In this document: one piece after another, positions 7,718 to 17,071 of the stretch | How the letters are laid out: every line of letters begins with the position of its first letter | Numbering within the stretch: the first letter of the stretch is position 1 | Origin: Bin80 sp965261255 | GTDB taxonomy: Bacteria > Bacteroidota > Rhodothermia > Rhodothermales > Bin80 | Assembly (NCBI GenBank): GCA_965261255.1 | Contig: CBDHCQ010000004.1 | Coordinates: forward strand, 2,852,001-2,916,000 | Direction: 5' to 3' | DNA: 64,000 nt | Notes under the pieces: generated by a model | The model's input: the letters and a program-made list of their open reading frames with translations, nothing else | Told to the model about the DNA's origin: nothing | Database searches by the model: none | Translations under genes and position numbers: made by a program

Positions 7718-10531
7718 CTACCTCCAGTCAGTAGTATAAGTCATACGCACACTCGCAAGACGTCCAAGCTTGGGAGCTCCGACAAACTCACGGTGATCGC
7801 TATTAGTCGCATTATTTATTCCAAGGTCAGCACGCAGCGCATGGTTGATCTGATAACCGACCCCCATATCAATCACGAAATAAGAATCCACGTCACCATT
7901 GTACGGCCCGGAAATCATACGGAAACCCTTTACATATCGACCGGATGCATGCACACTGAATCCACTCCGATGCTGATACTGTCCTCCCAGCTTTAACTTA
8001 AGAGGCGGCGCGTTCAGGGCCAGTACCTTGTCCTCGGACTCTTCATTCAGTTGCGTGTGATCAAAAAAGTCATCGCTCACCCACGACAAATTTCCAAACA
8101 ATGTGAGTGCACGTGAGGCAATCACCTGAACAGAAGCGTCAACACCGTAATATCCAACATCTCCGAAATTGGGGTAAGCCAACATGATCTCAGGGATCTG
8201 CCCTATCCCCGGGTTGTTCTCATTGGGTTGAACTATTGCTATTGGGGTGCTTGCACTTGGTAAATCACTGCCTGCCAGATCTACCAGGAGTTGCGCCGCC
8301 TGCTCTGTTGTCAAGTTGAAAAGCCCGAGTACAAGCGCCAGCGCATCGTTGTTTGCAAGCCCGGTGGAAATATCGCGAACAAGGTCCTGGGCCAAAGTCG
8401 GCACCAATACAAGTGGGGTACGCACTTGAAGCGCACCTATAAAATTCTTCTTATTTGCGTAATAAGCATCTATTGAGAACAGAACGTTCTCATTCAGAAT
8501 GCCCTTGTATCCTACTTCAAACGTTTGAGAAATGGTCTGCTTAAGAGGGCCCACATCCTCTAGATCAGTTATTCCTACATCTATGCTGAGTGTGCTAAGA
8601 TTGAGGGCCCCCAAAACTCCAGGACTGAAACCCTGCACAACGGTCCTGTCTGGACCGAGCCCCGCTTTGAGTGAAGCAATCAATTGCACAGGTACATTCA
8701 GCCCGGCTGCCGCCAACATATCAGCAAGTTGTTGATCTGGAATTGCCGCAACGGCCGCATACATAAGCGCATAAACATCTCCCGTGCCTATGCCCACGGG
8801 AACCGGAGCCCCCTCAAACCCAGGCAGCAGACTGGATGCAACAAGATCCGTTGGAGCTCCAATTGCCAGAAATTGAGGATTCCGTTGATAAGTGAAGCCC
8901 GTGGCAGCGCCACGACCGCGTACATTGATCCCTCCGAGCGAGGCCGCTACCAAATCCAACCAGTTACTTGTGGCAGTGGGAGAGGAGAAGCTGCGGTTAT
9001 AGGTTGCCCGGAAACTTGAAGTTGGATTGGGCTTGACTACTAGCCCAACACGAGGGGACGCCTGGATTTTGTCCACAACATTATTGTAATCTCCGCGCAG
9101 CGCGAGTGTTAACTCAACCCGGTCGCCGATACTAGTGGTTGATTGGCCATACACACCGTATTCATCTATGTTATCATTGTCTTCATTGCGTCCCAGGACC
9201 GTGCCTTTTGTATCCGGGCGAGTGAGTTCCATATCAGCGCCCAAGATCAATGCCTGCCTAGAGCCAAACTGCAGATCGTACTGCGCTTGTCCTACGTACT
9301 CACGGGAATGCTCAATAACCGGATCGCCCCCATATACATAGCTGTCTCTCGAATCGTTTGCATTCACGAAAAACTGCGCAAAAAACGAACCACTAGACAA
9401 CCTCACCTGGCCGAATGAATAACGATAGTCTTTACCCTGGATGGTGCCTATACCACTCAGGACCGTTCCATTCATCGCGGCGGTTCCAGTGTTCAGAGAA
9501 AGTCTGGTTCTGGATCCTAAACGATAATCCACGGCCCCCGACACCGTGAATTTATTGTAATCTGTGTCCCGAATACCATCCACGAAAATCTGCACAGCAT
9601 CTTCCGGGTCTGGGCACTGATCAAACGCACGGTTCTGCAAAAGGGCCGAGTCACAGGAGTCGAGAGCAAAGTCATTTCCTGCCGCATATGATCCAGTTAC
9701 TTTGACACCTAGACGACTACCTATCACAGTTGCCGCACGCCCCTGTACATTCAGGCTTGAACGCTCGCCACCGCTGACGGCGATTGTGGCCCCGGGATGA
9801 GCAAATGGATCCTTGGTTATATAATGAATCACGCCGGAATCAACCCCCGCACCATAAAGTGCAGATCCGGGACCACGTACAATCTCCACACGATCAAGGT
9901 CTACCATTAAGTTGGGCATTAGACTGTGAAGATTCACACCAACCGAAGCCGAACCCGCATCACGATAGTCGGTCAGAACATACGTGGCCCCTGAAAAGAC
10001 ATTATTGAAGCCTCTGAGCACCACTTCGTGTCGATCTATCCCGGTCTGCGCAATGTCCAACCCAACAACATTACGAAGTGTGGCAACGGTCGTGGGAGTG
10101 ACCACACCTCTAAGATCCTGAGCCAAGATCACATCAGTAGATGACGGCGAATCCAACACTTTCTCCTGCCTCCGACTTGCAGTGACCTGCAGTTGGTCCA
10201 AATCAATACCAGATACCAACTCCACATTCAAAAGATATTCCTCCCCCTCGGAAATCTCTATCTCGGTTTCAACTGACCTGTATCCCGTATAGGACACTCG
10301 AATTGTGTTGGTGCCCGCAGGCAGGCCACTGATTGTATATGCCCCAGATTCGTCGGTAGCCGTCCCCCGCATAGATTCAACATGAATCACATTCGCCCCG
10401 ACTAACGGCATACCATCTTCTGAATCCGAGACCGTTCCAGAAACGGAGCCATCCTGAGAAAATGCCCAGCCAGGCAATGCTAAGGCAAACACCAGCACAA
10501 TAATGCTGGAAAAAAAACTTCGGATAGTCAT
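7718..10531 (-). CDS. TonB-dependent outer-membrane receptor (copy 1)
   Basis: Outer-membrane active transporter of about 937 residues from ATG at 10531; upstream in-frame codons would put the signal peptide inside the protein. Order of domains: signal peptide ending near AFSQDG, a carboxypeptidase-regulatory-like beta-sandwich (GTVSDSEDGMPLVGANV), a TonB box/plug region (about residues 115-225, with VRGPGSALYGAGVDSG), then a long beta-barrel ending in a terminal Arg. A Cys pair (SCDSALL ... QCPDPEDA) probably forms a disulfide in an extracellular loop. Two non-barrel, helix-forming inserts rich in Ala and Leu lie in the middle of the barrel. The ligand is unknown. It is closely related to the next gene, 147 bases upstream. 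No SusD partner is nearby. Confidence 0.93.
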   Translation of the reverse strand: MTIRSFFSSIIVLVFALALPGWAFSQDGSVSGTVSDSEDGMPLVGANVIHVESMRGTATDESGAYTISGLPAGTNTIRVSYTGYRSVETEIEISEGEEYLLNVELVSGIDLDQLQVTASRRQEKVLDSPSSTDVILAQDLRGVVTPTTVATLRNVVGLDIAQTGIDRHEVVLRGFNNVFSGATYVLTDYRDAGSASVGVNLHSLMPNLMVDLDRVEIVRGPGSALYGAGVDSGVIHYITKDPFAHPGATIAVSGGERSSLNVQGRAATVIGSRLGVKVTGSYAAGNDFALDSCDSALLQNRAFDQCPDPEDAVQIFVDGIRDTDYNKFTVSGAVDYRLGSRTRLSLNTGTAAMNGTVLSGIGTIQGKDYRYSFGQVRLSSGSFFAQFFVNANDSRDSYVYGGDPVIEHSREYVGQAQYDLQFGSRQALILGADMELTRPDTKGTVLGRNEDNDNIDEYGVYGQSTTSIGDRVELTLALRGDYNNVVDKIQASPRVGLVVKPNPTSSFRATYNRSFSSPTATSNWLDLVAASLGGINVRGRGAATGFTYQRNPQFLAIGAPTDLVASSLLPGFEGAPVPVGIGTGDVYALMYAAVAAIPDQQLADMLAAAGLNVPVQLIASLKAGLGPDRTVVQGFSPGVLGALNLSTLSIDVGITDLEDVGPLKQTISQTFEVGYKGILNENVLFSIDAYYANKKNFIGALQVRTPLVLVPTLAQDLVRDISTGLANNDALALVLGLFNLTTEQAAQLLVDLAGSDLPSASTPIAIVQPNENNPGIGQIPEIMLAYPNFGDVGYYGVDASVQVIASRALTLFGNLSWVSDDFFDHTQLNEESEDKVLALNAPPLKLKLGGQYQHRSGFSVHASGRYVKGFRMISGPYNGDVDSYFVIDMGVGYQINHALRADLGINNATNSDHREFVGAPKLGRLASVRMTYTTDWR

Positions 10532-10678
10532 GTCTTCGTAGTTAAGTGATTCGTCCTGAACGTTTCCCCGCAATTGTCAATTTACACAATCTCCGTGTTG
10601 GTGTTTACTGGCAAAAACAAATGAACACATACTAACGGCTGAGTGCAGCAGCAACAACACAGTGCGTTAAATCGCTGC

Positions 10679-13504
10679 TTAGTTGCTCCAATCAGTAGTG
10701 TAGGTGAGCCGGGCATTGGCAATTCGTCCAAGCCTGGGAGCACCTACAAATTCGCGATGGTCACTGTCAAACAGGTTGCTGATTCCCAGGTCTGCCCGGA
10801 TCCCGGTTTGGCTAATGGCATAGCCCACTCCAACATCTATAATGGTGTAGCTCTGTACCTCACCTACGTATTGCCCCGAAATCATCGGAAAACCTTTGGT
10901 GAATCGTCCAGATGCATTAAGCGAGAACCCACCTCTATGCCGATACTGCCCGCCCAATTTAACTTTAAATCCTGGTGCATTAAGCGCCAATGCCAAATCC
11001 TCAGATTCTTCACCAACTTCGGTGTGATCAAAGTAATCGTCACTAATCCAGGACGCATTCCCAAAAAGAGTCAAAGCATCAGAGGCAACCACCTGTGTTG
11101 AAACATCCATGCCAAAGTACTGAATGTTTCCGAAGTTGGGGTAACTGAGCATGAGTTCTGGGAAATGTCCCTCGCCTCTGTTATTCTCGTTGGCTTGTAC
11201 AATAGCAACTGGTGTCTCGCCGTCGGGCAGATCGCTGCCGGCTATGCCGACCAGCATTTCCGCAGCCAGTTGGGGGGTCAGACCAAACAATCCGAGTGCG
11301 CCCGCTATCTGGTCGTTTGCCGCCAGTCCAGCCGCGATATCCCGGATCAGATCTTGTTGCAGATTGGGAACGAGTACGAATGGTGTCCGGACCTGGAGTG
11401 CACCGGTAAAATTCTTCCGCTTCGCAAAATAGCCATCCACCGCGAGCAGTACCTTGTCGCTGATAACTCCCTTGTACCCGATCTCCCAAGACTGGGAGAT
11501 CGTAGGTTTGATTGGCGCAATATCCTGGAGATTATCCACTTCAGGCCCGGTCTTGAGTGTAAGCGTGCTTAAATTCAGGATACCCAAGACACCAGGACTG
11601 AATCCCTGAATGGGAGTTACTGCCGGATTAAGTCCCTCCTTCAGGAGTGGGATCAGCTGGGCGGGAATACTGAGTCCTGCTTCGGTGAGCAGATCCGCAA
11701 GTTCCGAATCTGGAATGGCAGCCAGTCCTTCGTACATCAGGCCATATATCACTCCGGTGTCTATACCAACAGGAACAGGTGCACCCTCCGTGCCAGGGAG
11801 CATGCTGGACGCTACAAGTGCAGACGGGGCACCCAACCCCAAATAGTCGGGGTTTCTGGTGAAGGTGAATCCGTCAGCCCCACCACGCGCGCGTATCTTG
11901 AGTGGCCCAAGTGAAGCCGCCACCAAATCCAGAAAAAATCCGGCTGCATCCGGGGATGAAAAACTGCGGTTATATGTCGCGCGTAAACTTGAAACCGGGG
12001 ACGGCTTTACTACGACCGCAAATCGCGGATTCACTTGAATCTTGTCCACCACACTGTTATAATCTCCGCGAAGTGCCAGGATGAGATCCAGCTTATCAGA
12101 GATTTTTGTGCTTGACTGCAAGTAAGCACCATATTCATCAATATTGTCAATGTATTCGTTGCGTCCCAACACGGTCTCCTTGGTGTCGGGGCGATCGAAC
12201 GTGACATCAACTCCTCCGATTAACTGCTGGCGAGAGGTTATTTCCTTAGTGTACTGGGCCTGAATCGTGTATTCTTTCGAGTGCTCTACGACAGGATCAC
12301 CACCGTACACATACGAACTGCCCGAATCGTTTGAGTTTAGGTAGGCCTGTACAAAGAAGGAGCCACTGGAGAGCCGAATCTGCCCATAACTGTATGCAAA
12401 GTCCTTGCCCTGGACCGTGCCAACGCCGGTCAATAACGTTCCATCAAGACCACTGAGACCCCCGTTAAAAGATAAGATTGTCTTGGTGCCGATACGCCAA
12501 TCCACGTTACCGGATAGCATCAGTTTCTTGTATCTGGTCTCGCGTGCGCCATCCACAAACAGCTGAATCGCGTCCTCTGGATCCGCACACTCGCTGAATC
12601 TCTCAGCCTCGATAAGTGCAGAGTCGCAGCTTCTGAGCGGAAAATCCTCAGCCGTCGCATAGCTCCCGAGCAATTTTACGCCGAGGTTTTTACCGAAGAC
12701 AGTTGCGACACGCCCCTGAAGATTAAGCATAGATCTCTGCCCCCCGCTCACAGATACTGCTACACCTGGATAACTGAAGGCATCTTTAGAGATATAGTGG
12801 ATCACACCTGAGTCTACACCGGGACCATAAAGTGCCGACCCTGGCCCGCGTACAACTTCTATCCGCTCGGTATCAATCGCCAGAGCTGGCATAACACTAT
12901 GCAGATTTACACCAATTGAAGGGGCACCCGCGTCCCGGTAATCGGTAAGCACATGTGTAGACCTCGAAAACGTATTATTAAAACCCCGCAAAGCAACCTC
13001 ATGACGATCTATTCCGGTTTGCACCATATCCACTCCCGTGATGTTACGCAATGCCCTGACTGTGGAGGGTGCGACTTCGAACTGAAGATCACGTACGGTT
13101 ACGATGTCGATCGATGCAGGCGCATCCAGCGCCATTTCCTGATGTCGCCCGGCGGTCACTTGGATGGGGTTCAAATCAGTACCTGGAACCATTTCAACAT
13201 TCCACACATACTGTTCACCCTCTAGCAGTTCTATCACGGACTCTCGAGCAGCATATCCTATAAAGCTGACCCGCACGAGGTGCGACCCGGGGGCAAGGTT
13301 TAGAATCTCAAAATCTCCTTCAACATCGGTCGCGCCCCCCAAACCCATTCCGACCACCAAAATGTTGGCACCAACCAGCGGCTGCCCGGTCTCAGCATCA
13401 GTAACCCTCCCGATGATTGCGCCCGTCTGTGCAAAAACTGAAACTGCAAAACAACAAAACCCAAGACCGACAATCAGACCGCGGATGATCTTGTAACCTG
13501 CCAT
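10679..13504 (-). CDS. TonB-dependent outer-membrane receptor (copy 2)
   Basis: Paralogue of the receptor at 7718-10531, 941 residues from ATG at 13504. It has the same organisation: signal peptide (FAVSVFAQ), regulatory-like domain (GRVTDAETGQPLVGANI), plug (VRGPGSALYGPGVDSG) and barrel. The loop Cys pair is conserved (SCDSALI ... ECADPEDA), as are the two helical inserts (near GLMYEGLAAIPDSELADLL and QQDLIRDIAAGLAAND). The final residues (RLTYTTDWSN) match copy 1 (TYTTDWR). The strong similarity along the whole length indicates a tandem duplication followed by divergence, so the two may take up related ligands. I see no Fur-like site or riboswitch upstream that would identify the substrate. 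Confidence 0.93.
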   Translation of the reverse strand: MAGYKIIRGLIVGLGFCCFAVSVFAQTGAIIGRVTDAETGQPLVGANILVVGMGLGGATDVEGDFEILNLAPGSHLVRVSFIGYAARESVIELLEGEQYVWNVEMVPGTDLNPIQVTAGRHQEMALDAPASIDIVTVRDLQFEVAPSTVRALRNITGVDMVQTGIDRHEVALRGFNNTFSRSTHVLTDYRDAGAPSIGVNLHSVMPALAIDTERIEVVRGPGSALYGPGVDSGVIHYISKDAFSYPGVAVSVSGGQRSMLNLQGRVATVFGKNLGVKLLGSYATAEDFPLRSCDSALIEAERFSECADPEDAIQLFVDGARETRYKKLMLSGNVDWRIGTKTILSFNGGLSGLDGTLLTGVGTVQGKDFAYSYGQIRLSSGSFFVQAYLNSNDSGSSYVYGGDPVVEHSKEYTIQAQYTKEITSRQQLIGGVDVTFDRPDTKETVLGRNEYIDNIDEYGAYLQSSTKISDKLDLILALRGDYNSVVDKIQVNPRFAVVVKPSPVSSLRATYNRSFSSPDAAGFFLDLVAASLGPLKIRARGGADGFTFTRNPDYLGLGAPSALVASSMLPGTEGAPVPVGIDTGVIYGLMYEGLAAIPDSELADLLTEAGLSIPAQLIPLLKEGLNPAVTPIQGFSPGVLGILNLSTLTLKTGPEVDNLQDIAPIKPTISQSWEIGYKGVISDKVLLAVDGYFAKRKNFTGALQVRTPFVLVPNLQQDLIRDIAAGLAANDQIAGALGLFGLTPQLAAEMLVGIAGSDLPDGETPVAIVQANENNRGEGHFPELMLSYPNFGNIQYFGMDVSTQVVASDALTLFGNASWISDDYFDHTEVGEESEDLALALNAPGFKVKLGGQYRHRGGFSLNASGRFTKGFPMISGQYVGEVQSYTIIDVGVGYAISQTGIRADLGISNLFDSDHREFVGAPRLGRIANARLTYTTDWSN

Positions 13505-13643
13505 GATAAAGTTGACTTAACCGGACTAGGCTAATGTACAAAAATATGAAAACTATACCCTGGAAAACCGTTGCAGCATAACTATCTGCGCAGGAGTAAA
13601 TGATTTGGTGTGCTTGCTGATTTCGCGGTTAGGTTCACCAAAA

Positions 13644-14951
13644 TCAAGGAGTGTGATCCCGAATCCCTGCACGTGCCAAGAGCAACTCCACATGCTTCGT
13701 ATGGTGTGTCGCATCAAATAGTTTCTCCAATTCCTCCGGAGAGATATGCGCCATTATCGCATCTGATGACATCACTAATGACTGGAACCTCTGACCGTTT
13801 TGCCAACTCTGCATGGCTAAAGGCTGGACCAGATCGTAAGCTGCCTCACGTGTCAATCCGCAGTCAATCAACTGAAGCATCAGCCGTTGGCTGTTGTACA
13901 GACCATGCGTCGCATCTAAATTTATCCGCATACGTTCGGCATTCACAACCAGATTTCGTAAGATCCGCGTTATCCTTAGTAACGCGTAGTGCAGGACCGT
14001 CGTTGCATCGGGCAGAATGACACGCTCGACACTGGAATGTGATATATCCCGCTCATGCCATAGTGCTACATTTTCCATGGCCGCGACCAAATAGCCACGC
14101 AGTAACCGTGCGCAACCGGTGATATTCTCACTACCTATGGGATTGCGTTTATGCGGCATGGCACTGGAGCCCTTCTGTCCCTTGCCAAAGGCCTCCTCAA
14201 CCTCACGGACTTCGCTGCGCTGCAAGTGGCGTATCTCTACGGCCATCTTCTCAAGGCTGGCTCCGATGAGTGCCAGCGTACTCACGTGATGGGCATGGCG
14301 GTCCCGCTGGATGACCTGAGTAGCAATCGGCTCCGGCTCAAGCCCGAGAATCTCGCAGGTTATCCGCTCGACTTCCGGAGGAGTATGTGCAAAAGTCCCG
14401 ACCGCACCAGATAACTTTCCAGTTCGCATATCCTCAGCTGAAGCCTTAAATCGCTCTAAGTTGCGCCTCATTTCCGCATAATAGAGCGCGAGTTTCAGTC
14501 CAAATGTGGTAGGTTCCGCATGCACGCCATGCGTCCTACCCATCATAATCGTATTCCGGTGTTCTAACGCCCGATCATGCAAGACCTCCAGTAAGGCCCT
14601 GATAGCTCCCTCTATAAGTTTGTTGGCTTCCAGAAGACGTACCGACCAGGCCGTGTCCACTACATCCGACGAGGTCAGACCATAATGTACCCACTTCTTT
14701 TCCGGCCCAAGCCCTTCGCTGACTGCACGTGTGAAAGCGACTACGTCATGTCGAGTAGATTGCTCAATTTCGTGAATACGATGCAAGTCAAAGGACGCAT
14801 TTTGTCGGAGTTTCTTGACATCCTCTTCGGGGATGACCCCTACCCTAGACCAGGCTTCGCAGGCTGCCAATTCCACTTCGAGCCATACCTCAAACTGGCG
14901 CTGTTCACTCCAGAGCGCGCGCATGGCTGGATGAGTGTACCGGTTAATCAT
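13644..14951 (-). CDS. purB: Adenylosuccinate lyase
   Basis: Enzyme of purine synthesis that cleaves SAICAR and adenylosuccinate, releasing fumarate. I chose ATG at 14951 (MINRYTHPAM), which matches the usual N-terminus and gives 435 residues; the frame is open further upstream, but that adds an unrelated leader. The fumarase/aspartase superfamily signature GSSAMPHKRNP is present, as are TSSDVVDTAW and the His of GRTHGVHAEPTTFG. It lies 55 bases after the sigma-factor gene and 139 bases before receptor copy 2, probably as the tail of a short operon. Confidence 0.96.
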   Translation of the reverse strand: MINRYTHPAMRALWSEQRQFEVWLEVELAACEAWSRVGVIPEEDVKKLRQNASFDLHRIHEIEQSTRHDVVAFTRAVSEGLGPEKKWVHYGLTSSDVVDTAWSVRLLEANKLIEGAIRALLEVLHDRALEHRNTIMMGRTHGVHAEPTTFGLKLALYYAEMRRNLERFKASAEDMRTGKLSGAVGTFAHTPPEVERITCEILGLEPEPIATQVIQRDRHAHHVSTLALIGASLEKMAVEIRHLQRSEVREVEEAFGKGQKGSSAMPHKRNPIGSENITGCARLLRGYLVAAMENVALWHERDISHSSVERVILPDATTVLHYALLRITRILRNLVVNAERMRINLDATHGLYNSQRLMLQLIDCGLTREAAYDLVQPLAMQSWQNGQRFQSLVMSSDAIMAHISPEELEKLFDATHHTKHVELLLARAGIRDHTP

Positions 14952-15006
14952 GCTGATTTCATAAATGTGAAAACAAAAGGAGCGGCTTGCAACCCCAAAC
15001 AAATAT

Positions 15007-15618
15007 CTACAGTGAATCGCGTTTATCTCGGAGGCATTTATACAACAGCTTTCGAGCCCGAAAAATGTGTGCCTTTACTGTGCCAAGCGGGAGATCCAAT
15101 TCTTCTGCGATTTCTATATAGGATTTTTCCTCCTGGTGCCGCATTACGATCACACGGTTGTACTTAGGCGGGAGCGAATCAATGGCGTCCTGGATAATAT
15201 TGGCGCGCTGCCTGTCTTCGATCTTGCGATCTGGACGGAAGGTGGTATCTGAAACTTCCTGACGAACCTCACCGTCCTTGGTTGATGTTGGCTTATCCAG
15301 TGAAGTCGTAACCAATCTTCGCTTGCGCTTGTAATCAATCGCATGGTTTGATGCAATCTTGTACAGCCACGTCGAAAATGCATAATTGGCTGAATAAGTG
15401 TGGAGTGCCCTGAATGCCTTGATGAAAGCCTCGTGTACGAGATCCTCCATCCCCTCAACATTGCCGATGGTGCGCCTTATATGCAGATGCAGCCCCTTTT
15501 GATATTTTTGCACAAGATCCAAATACGCGCGCTGATCCCCTTCAAGCGCGCGAGTGACCAGTGTGTGATCCTGCTGACTGGATACTGACCTTCGGGACAC
15601 CTTCTGATCTTCAGGCAT
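15007..15618 (-). CDS. ECF-type RNA polymerase sigma factor
   Basis: Sigma-70 family factor of the extracytoplasmic-function type, 203 residues from ATG at 15618. Region 2 lies at about residues 25-95 (EDLVHEAFIKAFRAL ... FSTWLYKIASNHAIDYKRK). Region 4 lies at about 135-195 (PPKYNRVIVMRHQEEKSY, then the helix-turn-helix EIAEELDLPLGTVKAHIFRA). The linker between them is charged and variable. No anti-sigma factor gene is adjacent, which is unusual for many ECF groups but common for the Rhodothermota/Bacteroidota housekeeping-like ECFs. It is followed by purB in the same direction. Confidence 0.93.
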   Translation of the reverse strand: MPEDQKVSRRSVSSQQDHTLVTRALEGDQRAYLDLVQKYQKGLHLHIRRTIGNVEGMEDLVHEAFIKAFRALHTYSANYAFSTWLYKIASNHAIDYKRKRRLVTTSLDKPTSTKDGEVRQEVSDTTFRPDRKIEDRQRANIIQDAIDSLPPKYNRVIVMRHQEEKSYIEIAEELDLPLGTVKAHIFRARKLLYKCLRDKRDSL

Positions 15619-15657
15619 ACAGTCTACCGTTCATCCACTCACATGCAAGTCAGTTTT

Positions 15658-16125
15658 TTATTTTTCTGGTGAAACAGGTAGTTGCCGAGACTCTTTGTAT
15701 GTGCTGAGAACAATGCTGGTCGTCGTGCCCGTCACACCCGGCCAGGCTTGAATGCCCGCAAGCAAACGCTCCAATTCCGTTGTGTTTTGTGTCCTGACCT
15801 TTAGAATATGCGAACCCTCTCCCGTGATTGAATGGGCTTCCAGTATCTCGTCACAACCACATATATGTCCTATCAGAGACTGATAGCTCTCCGAAGTATC
15901 CACAGACACACGAATAAAGGCTGTAATATCAAACCCCAGGGACTTGGCGTCCACGGTTGCATGATAGCCGGTTAGGAACCCATTTTCCCGCAGTTTACGC
16001 ATACGGTCACTAACGCTGGCCGCACTTAGCCCCACGCGCGCTGCGATATCAATGCGCTTCATCCTTCCTGCAGACTGCAGAAGGTTTAGTATCCGGGCAT
16101 CAATTTCGTCTAGTTTCCTGCTCAC
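15658..16125 (-). CDS. Lrp/AsnC family transcriptional regulator
   Basis: DNA-binding regulator of the leucine-responsive family, 155 residues, starting with GTG at 16125. N-terminal winged helix-turn-helix at about residues 5-60 (RKLDEIDARILNLLQSAG ... AASVSDRMRKLRENGFL). C-terminal RAM/AsnC ligand-binding domain at about 65-145, with the pattern around EAHSITGEGSHILKVR that binds amino acids in this family. It begins 3 bases after the cyclase-family gene, so the two are probably co-transcribed. The effector is unknown; a kynurenine or tryptophan link through the neighbouring cyclase-family protein is only speculation. Confidence 0.93.
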   Translation of the reverse strand: MSRKLDEIDARILNLLQSAGRMKRIDIAARVGLSAASVSDRMRKLRENGFLTGYHATVDAKSLGFDITAFIRVSVDTSESYQSLIGHICGCDEILEAHSITGEGSHILKVRTQNTTELERLLAGIQAWPGVTGTTTSIVLSTYKESRQLPVSPEK

Positions 16126-16128
16126 CGA

Positions 16129-16923
16129 TCAATTGTGCACCATGGCAATTATTCTTAGCGGACCACCACTTCCTCCAAAAATCTTCATAGGTAAAGCCAC
16201 GATCGTAAAACCGTTGGCTGGTAGCGCTTCCAAGTTTGCTACGTTTTCAAACACCGGAATATTATCTGCAAAAAGTTCTTGATGGCTAACATAGTCGTTG
16301 GACTGACCATAGTCAATACTGGCAGTATCAATCCCAACCGCACTAATGCTACGCGCATCGCGCAACCATTCTGCAGCCTCCGGTGCAAGCCCGGGGAAAT
16401 GTAACTGACTTACCCCTTCTGCTCCCCGTAAATCAGTACCCAAGTACTGATTTCGATCCGGCCAATACCGACCAAACCCCGTCCGTAACAATACGATGGC
16501 ACCCTCAGGTATTTGTCCGTTTACTGCCTCCCATTCCTCAAAATCAGACACGCTTATCTGGTAATCCCGATCATCGGTCACTTTTTCACTTACATCCACA
16601 ACAATACCGTGTCCAATAAGCCGGTCCAGCGGAATTTCATGGTTCGCCCACTTGCCTTCGGCGAAGTGAATGGGAGCGTCTAAATGCGTGCCGCCATGTT
16701 CAGCGGACTCGAACGAGTTTGACTCATAATAGTATCCCGCTTCCTGCCATCCCTTGGCGTCCTCGTGTAGTTGGAATCCTTCCGCGGTAGGCCAATAGAT
16801 GGTTGTTGTATCAAAGCTGTGTGTCAGGTCAACCAGCGTATCCTGGCTGCCCGGTGGCACGTTATCCTGACAGGACACTACCAGGAACATGCTCATGAAT
16901 CCAAATATTGCAACGGTTCTCAT
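16129..16923 (-). CDS. Cyclase-family (kynurenine-formamidase-like) lipoprotein
   Basis: Member of the metal-dependent cyclase/formamidase family (KynB-like fold), about 264 residues from ATG at 16923; a TTG 15 bases upstream is the alternative. The signal peptide ends in a lipobox (LVVSC), so this is a membrane-anchored, exported member. The metal-binding signature HGGTHLDAPIHF is at about residue 80, with a second conserved stretch RTGFGRYW. A later AVGIDTASIDYG segment with an Asp matches the family. The substrate cannot be read from sequence; amide or lactone hydrolysis is the family activity. It overlaps nothing and is followed by the Lrp-type regulator. Confidence 0.9.
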   Translation of the reverse strand: MRTVAIFGFMSMFLVVSCQDNVPPGSQDTLVDLTHSFDTTTIYWPTAEGFQLHEDAKGWQEAGYYYESNSFESAEHGGTHLDAPIHFAEGKWANHEIPLDRLIGHGIVVDVSEKVTDDRDYQISVSDFEEWEAVNGQIPEGAIVLLRTGFGRYWPDRNQYLGTDLRGAEGVSQLHFPGLAPEAAEWLRDARSISAVGIDTASIDYGQSNDYVSHQELFADNIPVFENVANLEALPANGFTIVALPMKIFGGSGGPLRIIAMVHN

Positions 16924-16993
16924 ATTTTTATGGAACAAGCGTCAACAACTACAATAACTTAGCAACTAGATTCAGCTTGTTTTGCTCCATTCC

Positions 16994-17067
16994 GGGCCCA
17001 TAGCTCAGTCGGTTAGAGCAGCGGACTCATAATCCGTCGGTCGGGGGTTCAAGTCCCTCTGGGCCCA
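16994..17067 (+). tRNA. tRNA with anticodon CAT, probably tRNA-Ile2 (lysidine-modified)
   Basis: A 74-base cloverleaf. The acceptor stem GGGCCCA pairs with TGGGCCC, with A73 as discriminator; no CCA is encoded. The D arm contains GCTCAGTCGGTTAGAGC. The anticodon stem GCGGA/TCCGT carries the loop CTCATAA with anticodon CAT at 17028-17030. The T arm has GGTTCAAGTCC. By anticodon it could be elongator Met or Ile2. The C4-G69 and C5-G68 pairs in the acceptor stem are known positive determinants for the lysidine synthetase TilS, so Ile2 (reading AUA) is the more likely identity. It is the only plus-strand gene between flanking minus-strand genes. Confidence 0.93.
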
Positions 17068-17071
17068 CAAT

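Noticed and set aside
15007..15618. Missing anti-sigma factor next to the ECF sigma factor.
   Set aside because: Many ECF groups of this phylum lack one nearby, so this is not evidence of anything unusual.
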